Source: DATGMS01 sp040905145
GTDB lineage: Bacteria > Bacteroidota > Bacteroidia > Cytophagales > Cyclobacteriaceae
Direction of reading: 5' to 3'
Assembly: GCA_040905145.1 (NCBI GenBank)
Contig: JBBDSC010000188.1
Coordinates: 1 to 64,000 of the forward strand
Length of the DNA: 64,000 nt
Each line of letters begins with the position of its first letter. Within the stretch, counting starts at the first letter, position 1. The notes under the pieces are model-generated. The model did not search any database. It worked only from the letters and a program-made list of their open reading frames with translations, and was not told the origin of the DNA. A program made the translations under genes and the position numbers. Below are positions 27,066 to 36,500 of this stretch, piece by piece.

Positions 27066-27706
27066 ATCATTTTTCGTTTCAGCCAGTTGACAATGGCTAT
27101 ATTGGTTTCTTCCTGAGGCTTGGCCAAAAGACGGTCAATCCTTTTGAGACTGCCCGAAATCATGATGTTTTCATACATTGGAAGACGGATGATTTTATAC
27201 CCTGACAAACGGGAAATCATATCATATTGTACATCATTATAGGCGTTTAATTTCCAACCTGAAGCGCCGTTTCCGGATAAGTCACCAGCTTCCCCTGGCT
27301 TACCAAAGCACCGGAGGGCCAATGGCGGACCTTCCCATATCCTTTCCTGGGTTCCTGCTTTCAAGCAGTCCCTCTCATAAGTCCTGCACAACCTCCTGTA
27401 AGCATCCACCCAAATAAAGGTAAACAGCTGATAGATGTCCATTTTAAAAGTATTTAACCTATACCTGTTAAAGTGGTTTTCGCCATCATATAAAAACAAG
27501 AAGCGGTCAATTTTAAAATCAAACTTAAGCTGGGTCAAATGAACAGGCTCGCCTATTCCTCCCAAAACCTCATAAACTTCCTTGAGCAGGTTATCGGCTT
27601 TTTTATCCAGTAATTTATTGTTGACAGCCAAAACAAATTCTTCTTCAGCGGGTATTTCTGCGGTTTCTAGTGCATTTAACAATGCCTTTACCTTTAAATG
27701 GTGCAT
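27062..27706 (-). CDS. Conserved hypothetical protein, 214 aa
   Basis: Not recognised. It is soluble, without signal peptide or membrane segment, and rich in charged residues. The N-terminal 40 residues are helical (LKVKALLNALETAEIPAEEEFVLA). The central part (FKIDRFLFLYDGENHFNRYRLNT, then DIYQLFTFIWVDAYRRLCRTYER) and the C-terminal YDMISRLSGYKIIRLPMYENI followed by RLLAKPQEETNIAIVNWLKRK could include a nuclease-like or restriction-type alpha/beta core. No catalytic motif is secure. The stop overlaps that of the dehydrogenase gene (CTAA). Confidence 0.6.
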   Translation of the reverse strand: MHHLKVKALLNALETAEIPAEEEFVLAVNNKLLDKKADNLLKEVYEVLGGIGEPVHLTQLKFDFKIDRFLFLYDGENHFNRYRLNTFKMDIYQLFTFIWVDAYRRLCRTYERDCLKAGTQERIWEGPPLALRCFGKPGEAGDLSGNGASGWKLNAYNDVQYDMISRLSGYKIIRLPMYENIMISGSLKRIDRLLAKPQEETNIAIVNWLKRKMI

Positions 27707-27745
27707 TTGGTATGGGATTAAATGATGGGGTATTTCAGAGGAAAC

Positions 27746-27940
27746 CTATACATTGGTCAGGTAAGATGTTGGATTATTTCCCGTCAACGTTGGAAGGTTA
27801 TCCTCCGGAGCTATCCTTTCCTTAAGGTTTCCTTTAGAACCCGGGAAAGTGGTCCTGGTGGATATATCAATACCGATAATTAATAATATTATTAAAAAGA
27901 TAATCCCTATGATTATGAAAATTTTCTTGTTTCTGTTCAC
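27746..27940 (-). CDS. Small single-pass membrane protein
   Basis: A 64-residue protein: short basic N-terminus (MNRNKKIF), one membrane helix (IIIGIIFLIILLIIGIDI) and a polar tail rich in proline, asparagine and threonine (TTFPGSKGNLKERIAPEDN). Its coding nature is supported by a clean start, basic-then-hydrophobic architecture and a hydrophilic end; function unknown. It is on the same strand as, and 39 bp upstream of, the 214-residue hypothetical gene, so the two probably form a pair. Confidence 0.55.
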   Translation of the reverse strand: MNRNKKIFIIIGIIFLIILLIIGIDISTRTTFPGSKGNLKERIAPEDNLPTLTGNNPTSYLTNV

Positions 27941-28287
27941 ACTGGAATAACATTAAATTTATTTGCAATTCTTCCCTCTTATCCATTCCTGAACATACTA
28001 AAGAAGAACAGTAACAGGAATTGAATTATTTTTATTATTAAGCGTTATAAGAACGAAGCCCTACTTGGTTTTTCTTCAAAATTACAGGAAACCTCATTCA
28101 TTTCACAGAAAATCCAGCAATAACTAAGCTCCTCCAAAAATTCATAGTAGTAAATGGACTAAGGTAAGCAGGTATTTCTCCTGCTTAAGGCCTAGCTTAA
28201 CCATACCTTTTAAAAATTTGCTAACTTGCAGGAAATTTCACCCCACAAATTTTACCAAATAAATAATTGATATTTTAAAACGAGTTT
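27941..28287 (+). other. Leader region of rhlE with hairpin
   Basis: 347 bp without a gene. A perfect 8-bp inverted repeat, TAAGCAGG-TATTTCT-CCTGCTTA (28165-28187), lies about 100 bp before the helicase start and would be in its leader if transcription starts upstream. No clear TAnnTTTG was found. Confidence 0.4.
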
Positions 28288-29550
28288 ATGCAGTTTGAAT
28301 CTTTGAATATAATTGAACCTATCCTAAAATCTTTAAAGCAAGAAGGTTATACTATCCCCACTCCTATTCAGGCACAGTCTATTCCAATAGTGCTACATGG
28401 AACCGATCTTTTGGGATGTGCACAGACAGGAACCGGAAAAACCGCTGCTTTTGCCATTCCGATCTTACAACTATTGAACCAGAACAAGCAATATGGCAGA
28501 AATAAACCCATCAGGAGCCTTATCGTCACCCCCACAAGGGAGCTGGCCATTCAAATCGAGGAAAGCTTCAGGTCATATGGGAGACATACAGGACTAAACA
28601 GCACAGTGGTTTTTGGAGGAGTAAACCAAAACAAACAGGTCAATGCACTGAGATCAGGAGTGGACATCTTAATTGCCACCCCAGGGCGACTGCTTGATTT
28701 AATGAATCAGGGAATTGTCAGCCTGAAACATATTGAGATTTTTGTTTTGGACGAAGCGGACAGAATGTTGGATATGGGTTTTATCCATGATGTCAAAAAA
28801 CTATTGTCCGCATTGCCCAAAAAGCGTCAGTCTCTGTTCTTTTCTGCCACAATGCCCCCCGATATTGTAAAACTGGCCAATACTATTCTTTATAATCCTT
28901 CCAAGGTAGAGGTGACCCCTGTTTCTTCAACTGCTGATACCATCCAACAATATGTTTACTTTGTTGACAAGGTCAATAAAAATTCTCTTTTGTTGCATAT
29001 TCTGCAGGATCAAAACATAAAAACAGTATTGGTTTTTACACGGACCAAACATGGCGCAGACAAGGTGGTTAAATTTTTAGTAAAACATGGTGTTACTGCT
29101 GAAGCTATCCACGGCAATAAAGCCCAAAATGCACGGCAAAGGGCATTGAACAATTTTAAATCTCAAACCACCAGGGTACTGGTGGCCACGGACATTGCGG
29201 CAAGGGGTATTGATGTGGATGATCTGGAGTATGTGATCAACTATGAAATACCTAATATATCAGAAACTTATGTACATCGGATAGGCCGGACAGGGAGAGC
29301 AGGAGCCAATGGTACTGCGTTTAGCTTTTGCGATGCAGAAGAAAAACCTGATCTAAAGAATATTGAAAAACTAATTGGCAAGAAAATCCCTGTTATTGAA
29401 GATCATCCATTTCCTTTGGTGAATACCAATCCAGAAAAAGAACCGAAGCGACAACAAAACAGAAGTCCACGTTCAAATAAATCCAAGCCTTTGGGTAATC
29501 AAAGAAGAAGTGATTGGCAGGGAAAGCCTAAAGGGAATAGAAGTAATTAA
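28288..29550 (+). CDS. rhlE: DEAD-box RNA helicase (RhlE type)
   Basis: ATP-dependent RNA helicase acting in ribosome assembly, RNA decay or cold adaptation. The 420 residues show the Q motif (PTPIQAQSIP), motif I AQTGTGKT, PTRELA, TPGRL, motif II DEAD, motif III SAT, then the second RecA domain with ARGIDVDD and HRIGRTGRAG. After about residue 370 comes a basic, asparagine/arginine-rich tail (RQQNRSPRSNKSKPLGNQRR), the usual RNA-binding extension. It precedes a NYN-domain gene by 53 bp on the same strand and likely shares its transcript. Confidence 0.92.
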   Translation: MQFESLNIIEPILKSLKQEGYTIPTPIQAQSIPIVLHGTDLLGCAQTGTGKTAAFAIPILQLLNQNKQYGRNKPIRSLIVTPTRELAIQIEESFRSYGRHTGLNSTVVFGGVNQNKQVNALRSGVDILIATPGRLLDLMNQGIVSLKHIEIFVLDEADRMLDMGFIHDVKKLLSALPKKRQSLFFSATMPPDIVKLANTILYNPSKVEVTPVSSTADTIQQYVYFVDKVNKNSLLLHILQDQNIKTVLVFTRTKHGADKVVKFLVKHGVTAEAIHGNKAQNARQRALNNFKSQTTRVLVATDIAARGIDVDDLEYVINYEIPNISETYVHRIGRTGRAGANGTAFSFCDAEEKPDLKNIEKLIGKKIPVIEDHPFPLVNTNPEKEPKRQQNRSPRSNKSKPLGNQRRSDWQGKPKGNRSN

Positions 29551-29603
29551 TAAGTCATTTTTTGTAATCGATTCAATAATTCTTCTACTTAAATATTCGA
29601 TAT

Positions 29604-30347
29604 ATGGCAACAGATCTGAAATTAGCGGTATTGATAGATGGGGATAATATCCCTTCAGCCTATGTAAAAGAAATGATTCAAGAAATCGCCAAATACGGCA
29701 ATCCCACCATTAAGAGAATTTATGGGGACTGGACAAAACCAAATCTTGCGAGATGGAAAAACCTGCTTTTGGAAAATGCCATTACGCCCATCCAACAGTA
29801 TGGGTATACAACAGGAAAAAATGCCACTGACTCTGCCATGATCATTGATGCCATGGATATCCTTTATTCTGAAAAGGTGAACGGGTTCTGTTTGGTATCC
29901 AGTGATAGCGATTTTACGCGATTGGCCACCCGCTTAAGAGAAGCCGGAATGAAGGTTTTTGGAATTGGTGAAAAGAAAACTCCCGAACCATTCATCGTGG
30001 CCTGTGATAAATTTATTTACATAGAAATTCTAAAAAACACCTCCAAAGAGGGGCTTTCGGGAACAACAACATACGAGGATGTTAAAAAGGATGAAACAGA
30101 GAAAATCACTCCCAAAGTCATTAAGCTTATCTCCACCACCATTGACGATTTGGGTGATGAAGAGGGATGGGCATTTTTAGGGGACGTCGGTAACCTTCTT
30201 CAAAAAAAGCAGCCTAACTTTGACTCCAGAAACTATGGCTATTCCAAGCTTACCCCATTAATTAAATCCATAGATAAATTCGAAATCGAGGATAGGGAAA
30301 ACCAGAAAGGAAAATTTAAGCTTATATATGTTAGAAACCGAGCATGA
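29604..30347 (+). CDS. NYN-domain protein with LOTUS/OST-HTH
   Basis: A 247-residue LabA/DUF88-type protein. The NYN (PIN-like) domain fills about 5-135 with the acidic metal-binding residues of a nuclease fold: LIDGDN, TDSAMIIDAMD and SSDSDF. A C-terminal LOTUS/OST-HTH domain (about 165-245: EEGWAFLGDVGNLLQKKQPNF, YGYSKLTPLI) typically binds RNA. A role in RNA processing or turnover is inferred. It lies directly downstream of the DEAD-box helicase gene, which supports that view, and is closed by an intrinsic terminator. Confidence 0.85.
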   Translation: MATDLKLAVLIDGDNIPSAYVKEMIQEIAKYGNPTIKRIYGDWTKPNLARWKNLLLENAITPIQQYGYTTGKNATDSAMIIDAMDILYSEKVNGFCLVSSDSDFTRLATRLREAGMKVFGIGEKKTPEPFIVACDKFIYIEILKNTSKEGLSGTTTYEDVKKDETEKITPKVIKLISTTIDDLGDEEGWAFLGDVGNLLQKKQPNFDSRNYGYSKLTPLIKSIDKFEIEDRENQKGKFKLIYVRNRA

Positions 30348-30390
30348 GAATGTTCCCACACACCGGCATGTGCCAAAAAGCTAACCAAAA

Positions 30391-30459
30391 GGATCACAAA
30401 AGCTTGCCCTAAGGTTCCACAAAGCCTTCTTCATGTTATCTTTGTGCACCTGGTGGTTA
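30391..30459 (+). repeat. Dispersed repeat, copy A
   Basis: This intergenic 69-bp sequence beginning GGATCACAAAAG and ending CACCTGGTGGTTA recurs in inverted orientation at 47749-47826 with high identity; the other copy carries about 9 extra bases. It contains TATCTTTG, which matches the -7 promoter motif, but no plus-strand gene follows closely. Confidence 0.65.
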
Positions 30460-30503
30460 GTATAGTAAATGCATTCAAAAGCCTGGCCCTTTAAAATTAA
30501 ATT

Positions 30504-30543
30504 AAACCTCCAAGCAACGTAAAGTTCGCCTGGAGGTTTTTTT
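30504..30543 (+). terminator. Intrinsic terminator after the NYN gene
   Basis: AAACCTCCA (30504-30512) and TGGAGGTTT (30531-30539) form a 9-bp stem followed by seven T residues on the plus strand. The minus strand also has a weaker T-rich exit, so it may serve the convergent giant gene as well. Confidence 0.75.
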
Positions 30544-30553
30544 ATTATCCTTA

Positions 30554-33500
30554 TTATGGCTTAATAATTAGCCTCAGCTGCTCGATCATTTCATTTTCAC
30601 TAAATAAGCTGATCAAGTATACCCCTTGCGCCATGTCGGATAGAGGCAGGTAATAGTTGCCATCAACTTTTCTCACCTCTGATGGAAAAAATTGATGGAC
30701 CAGTTGTCCGTCCATATTGTGAACCAGGATATTTTTCAGATTAATTTCCCTGTTTATGGAAAGATTGGTTGCCGTTTTTGCAGGATTGGGATAAAGGGTA
30801 ATTGTCAAATTCCCTTTTTCGAATACGTCTTTACCTTCTATTGCTTTCCCATTGCCTGTTTCAGAACTGATCCTAAATTGGGAGGAGTCAGCAGTGTTAT
30901 TGGCAATACTTTCTATAGATATTCCCGAAATGCTCACATTGTTTTCCGTTGCGGACATGGTGATATCCAGCACTCCGTCGCTTACTTCAACATTTTTAAA
31001 GGTCAATTCGGTAGGTTGGTTGGAGCCCTCCACGAAAATATCAAAATCATCCTTCACCAATATCCCTTCCATGCTGATGTCAAACACCCGGTTTCCAGCT
31101 GTAGCCGAAGGCCCTTTCCAGCCGAACCATAGTTCGTTGTGGTGTGTCCGGACCCTATAGCTGCCGTTAGGAAGGGGAATAGTATATTCAAAAGTCTTTC
31201 CGGTACGCTCTGTCTGATAAAGTGGCTCACTGCTTGCTGAAGTGTTGGTATAAGTGCCGGAACTGCTGTAATAGGAACCGAAATTAGCATCCCCAAAATA
31301 GCTCTGCCCATTAAATGGCACATCTGACTCACTGCCCGTGTTCAGATAGAGCGAAAACTCTTCCTGTAAAACCGTGATCTCTACCGTCTCAGAATCGGAG
31401 TCTCCCCATATTCCTTCCACGGTCAGGGTAACCGGATAAATTCCAGGTTGATCAAAGGTATGTGATGGATCAGCCTCCGAAGAGGTGGATCCGTCCCCGA
31501 AATCCCAGTGATGACTGATATTTCCCGTAGAGCCACTGCCCGTAAAGTCCACCGTTAAAGGGGCAGGGCCTTCCTGCACTGAGGAACTTATTGCTGCCAT
31601 TACAGGCTCATTTTCTGTCCCGGAGCCTGTTATTGTTATCGCTGATATGCTCACATAGTTTGCCGATGCGGACATGTTGATGTTCAGCACCCCATCAGTC
31701 ACCTCTATGTCCTCAAAGGTCAATACGGTAGGTTGGTTGGAACCCTCCTCAAAAATATCAAAATCATCCTTCACCAATATCCCTTCCATGCTGATGTCAA
31801 ACACCCGGTTTCCAGCTGTAGCCGAAGGCCCTTTCCAGCCGAACCATAGTTCATTGTGGTGCGTCCGGACGGTATAGCTGCCGTTACTAAGAGGAATAGC
31901 ATAATCTAGGGTCTGCCCGCTACGCTCCGTCTGATACAGGGGCTCACTGCTTGCAGATGTGTTGGTATAAGTGCCGGAACTGCTGTAGTAGGAACCGAAG
32001 TTGATATCGCCCAAATAAGCCTGCTCATTAAAAGACTCACTTGCCTCACTGCCCGTGTTCAGGTAGAGGGAAACCTCTTCTTGTTCTTCCTCCTGTAAAA
32101 CCCTCACCTCCACTGTCGCAGTGTCCAAATCACCGGTTTCCTCCTCCACGATTAAAGTAACCAGGTAATCACCCTGTTGGGCAAAGGTATGTGATGGATC
32201 AGCCTCCGTAGAAGTAGAGCCTTCCCCAAAATCCCAATAATAGCTTACAATATCCCCTATAGAGCTACTGCCCGTGAAATTAACCGGCAATGGTGCCAAA
32301 CCTTTTAGTTCCGAGGCAGAAATCAATGCTATTGGACTGATATCCAATGGTCTTTGATTGATAATGGATATCCCAGAAATTGAGGCATTATTAGCTGATG
32401 CAATTAATCCCAGGTTCAACTCCCCATCAGAGACTTCTATATCTTTAAATGTCAAAATGGTCGGTTGGTTTGAATTTTCAGTATACAGATCAAAATCATC
32501 TTTGACCAATGTACTTTCTATTAGAATGTCAAACACCCTTTTCCCCGGACCCTCCTCCATATCTCCTTGACCGAACCACAATTCATTGTGGTGGGTTTTA
32601 ATGGTATAAATACCATTGGGCAAGGGGATAGCATAATTGAAGTTTTTTGAAGTCCGTTCTGTACGGAATAGAGGCAAAGAACTAGCTGAAGAGTTGGTAT
32701 AGGTGTTGCTGGTACTGTAATAACTGTTGAATTTCTGATCTCCCTGAAATGTCCCACCCTCAAACTCCACGTCCTCCATACTTCCTGAATTGAAGAAAAG
32801 TGAAGTCTGTTGATAAACCCCCTCCCCTACCAGCTGGATTTCTTTGGAAGAAGATTTTCCATAGTCAATTTTCAATACAGCTGTAGGTTCCTGTTTTGAA
32901 CCAATATATTCAAGTTCTAACTCATGAACAGTATTAGCTTTTAATAATCCGTTGTTGATATTTCCTGATTTTATTACAAAATCCAATGCATTATCCCCTG
33001 TGATGTTGATCGATCTTATAAAGATGCCCTGATTTCCATCCTGAATATTAAGCTTCACAGGGGAAATAATTCCATTTTTAATTAAAACTACATCATCTGT
33101 CTCCATCTTACTGGCTATACTTGGAGATCCCTCTGGTTGATCCGTGCCAAAAAACTCCATGTTTTTCTGATTTCCGCCACCCCTTACCGGCGAGCCGCCA
33201 AGGACATATAAACCATTTCCTGATACAATACCCTGGGTACCATGTCTTGCATGCTTCAGGCTATCTATCGTAGACCAGGTCTTCAATAAAGGATCATACA
33301 TTTCCGTAACGGACAGTGCCGACGTAGAGCCAGGGACTTCTCCACCAGCTATCAAAAGCTTTTCCTTAAATTTTGCTACAATAGCGGCAGCCCTGGGTGT
33401 TGGGAGGTTTAGTTCTGGTGGTAAGGTGGACCAGGTTTTGGTATTGAAATCATATACATCGACTTCTGGAATAACTGGACCAAATGTCCCGCCGGTACCA

Positions 33501-36500
33501 CCGGACAACCTACCGGAAACAGCATACAACTTATTTCCAAGTACCGAGGCGAAAAAGTGATCCCTGGCTCTTGGTGCATCTTCCAACACTGTCCAAACAC
33601 CCGTAGCAGGATCATATTCATCAAATAAATTGACGAATCCACCATTATGACCAATGGTATTTCCTCCAAGAATGTAAAATTTATCATCGTAAACCACCAA
33701 CCCGGCAGATCCCCTTCTCCTGTTTTCCGGGATCTCAGGACCTTTGATCCACTCCTGATTGGCGGGGTCAAACGCCCATATGTAATCAGCAGGTTCTTCA
33801 TCAGGGAAATTGTTGGTTTTAAAAGCCCCAATCACCCAAATTAGTCCTTGGTATTCCATAGCCTGGAAATGATTGAAGCTTTCCGGGGCGGAATTTTCCA
33901 GTGAAGTCCAGCTATCGGATACATAATCATACACATCAATAGTCTTGACATTTTCCCGCCCACCCATGAGGTAGAATTTGTCTCCTGCCTGGACAAAAGA
34001 ATTTTCATGACGGGCAGTATAGTTCTCATCTTCGTCTTTATCCGACCAGAACATTTCCTCCACCTGAGGAGTAATTGTCCAGACGAAATTAAATGAAACC
34101 GCATCAGAACTTATTTGGTCCTCATCATCTATAGTAATGGTCACTAAATAAGGGCTATTAGCCTGTGCATTTTCTGAGACTGTTCCATAAATGGTCCCGT
34201 TGGTCGGTTCGATATAAATCCCTGAAGGCAAGCCACTGGCCTCAAATTTTAAGTTTCCATCTCCTCCTGAGGCCATTACCACCAAACCACTGTTCAGGTC
34301 CTCATTATTCATGCTGTATTGATTATCGAAAGGGGTAAATTCAATGGGCGTATGAATTGGTTTACCAATGATTTCAATCCCATTGATCAAAGGATTCTCC
34401 TTTTTCATAATAAAGTCAATATCCAAAATTCCATCGGATAGCTCTACCTGGTATTGTTGCATGGCCCCTACTCTGTGACCATACGTCCCTGACAAATCCA
34501 GATCAGTGGCTACGGGATTTCCTTCTATGGAAATATCAAAATACCTTTGCAAGGCAGTGGAGGTTCCCTCGAAACCATTGCCCATGTAAAGATTTACAAG
34601 GTACTTTCCATCAGGTAAGGGAAACTCAAATTCCATCGTTTGTTCTGAATTATATCTTTCCCTACTAAACAATTCTGCATAAGTAACATCATCAATATAA
34701 TCAGGTATGGAGGTATGTCTGTTTTCCGGATCAAATGTAAATCCCGAAACCTTGCCTGAATTGACACTATACCCGGATCCGGCAAATTCACCGGCAGATG
34801 GATTCTCCTCCCAATCAGGCAGATCAGAAATATCTTTAATGGCAGTTCCCCCAGCATTAACCCTCAACAATATCGTGTTATTCTCCCTTACTTCCACTTG
34901 GAAGGTCTGATCTACATAATATCCCTTCTGGTCTGTGGCCCGAACGGTAATATCACTGGTTATAGCATCGTTTGGAAATTGGAGGGTTAATATATTCTCT
35001 GTTATTAGGGCACCGAATAAGGAATCGGTGTTTTCAATTACTGAAAAGGTCAAATTTTGAACCCCTTCATTGTCTTGAAAATATTCGTTAAGATTGATCT
35101 CTTTATCCGGATCCCCCAATAATTTTTCTACGTCCCTCAGAGGCCTGATAATATAAGGTTTTTCACCTGAGACCTTGAAATAATCCCATCCTCCGGTAAA
35201 TTCTTGGGAAAAATCGTTTGATGTTCCTATTATTCCAATGGCCAAAGGGACATCTTCCTGTTGGATGGCTTCTAAAATATTTCCCGCAGCCTCCATTATC
35301 CCTAAGCTAACAGCAGGTTTATTGCCAATTTGATACATGGGTTCTACTCCTCCAGAAGGTGTAACAATAAATGACAGTTCTACCAATTCGGTATCACTCG
35401 GACGATCTTCTACCGGAATTGCTGCCATGAGCGGATTATCATCCACCACATCATTGATTTCCATGGCGGCTATGACATGGGTCTTGGTCAGTACCAATTT
35501 TATAAAGTTGCTCTGAGTACCATCTCCCATCTGGATGCCTATTTCTCCTTCGCCGTCAAACTGATACAATTGTCCTGGAGAAGCAAGGCTCATAAGACCC
35601 GATCTAACAATGAATGGCCCGGTAGTCAGATCTACATTTACACCAAACTGAAAGCCTTTTTCCTGATTATTTACAGTCCCGTTTGCAGTTCCACCTGTCA
35701 TGGCAACCTGTATAGCTCCTGCAGTTCCCCCATATACGTCATTCTCTGCTGGCCCTTCGCCGATGATATCCAGCCAATCCAACCAATTGGGATTTGGCGC
35801 ACCATTGTTCATCAAGCCGGTCAAGCCCAGGCCCAAATAACCACTTTGTCTCCCGAATTCATCCAATTGATTGGAAAACAATTCATTGTTAATGGGAAGA
35901 TCTCTGGGATCCCCAATCTGATAAGGATCCAGTTCATCTGGTATTCCATCACCATCATCATCCAGATCATTAAGGTCAGAGACTTTGTCATTGTCATAAT
36001 CATTGGGTCTTGAAGCTCCCGAGCAAGGTTCAGTTCCATTGTCCACCTCATCCTGGTTGGTAAATCCATCATGATCATAATCGGCCTCGGGGTCATATAG
36101 CGGATCATCTGGATCAATACAGAATATGTCATCAGCTGGAGAGAGGACCATGATCCTGTTATCAAAGGTAGCCACCCAGATGGTTCCCGGGAAGATGTCT
36201 TCATCACTGTTGCAGGTTATCCCCAATGCATTCCCCCCGTTTAAATTCCATTTGTCAAACGCTGTGGATTTGAGGGACCCATCCTGGTTCATTTCCAAAA
36301 GATGTAAGATTCCTCCGTTTTTTCCGGCAATCAAAGCTCCCTTAATGGCACCCTCAAAATTAGTAGCAGTATATTCATCAATCCCATTGGTGTTATTGGG
36401 CCAAACTGTTATTATCTGGGGTTGAGGTCCGTCCGGATTAGTTAAAGTAGGTGCTATAAAATCAGCCTCGGCCGGATTGGATAAGGAAACAGGAACAGGT

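Noticed and set aside
35477..36013. 178-codon plus-strand frame inside the giant gene
   Set aside because: Antisense shadow of a well-supported minus-strand gene with no signature of its own.
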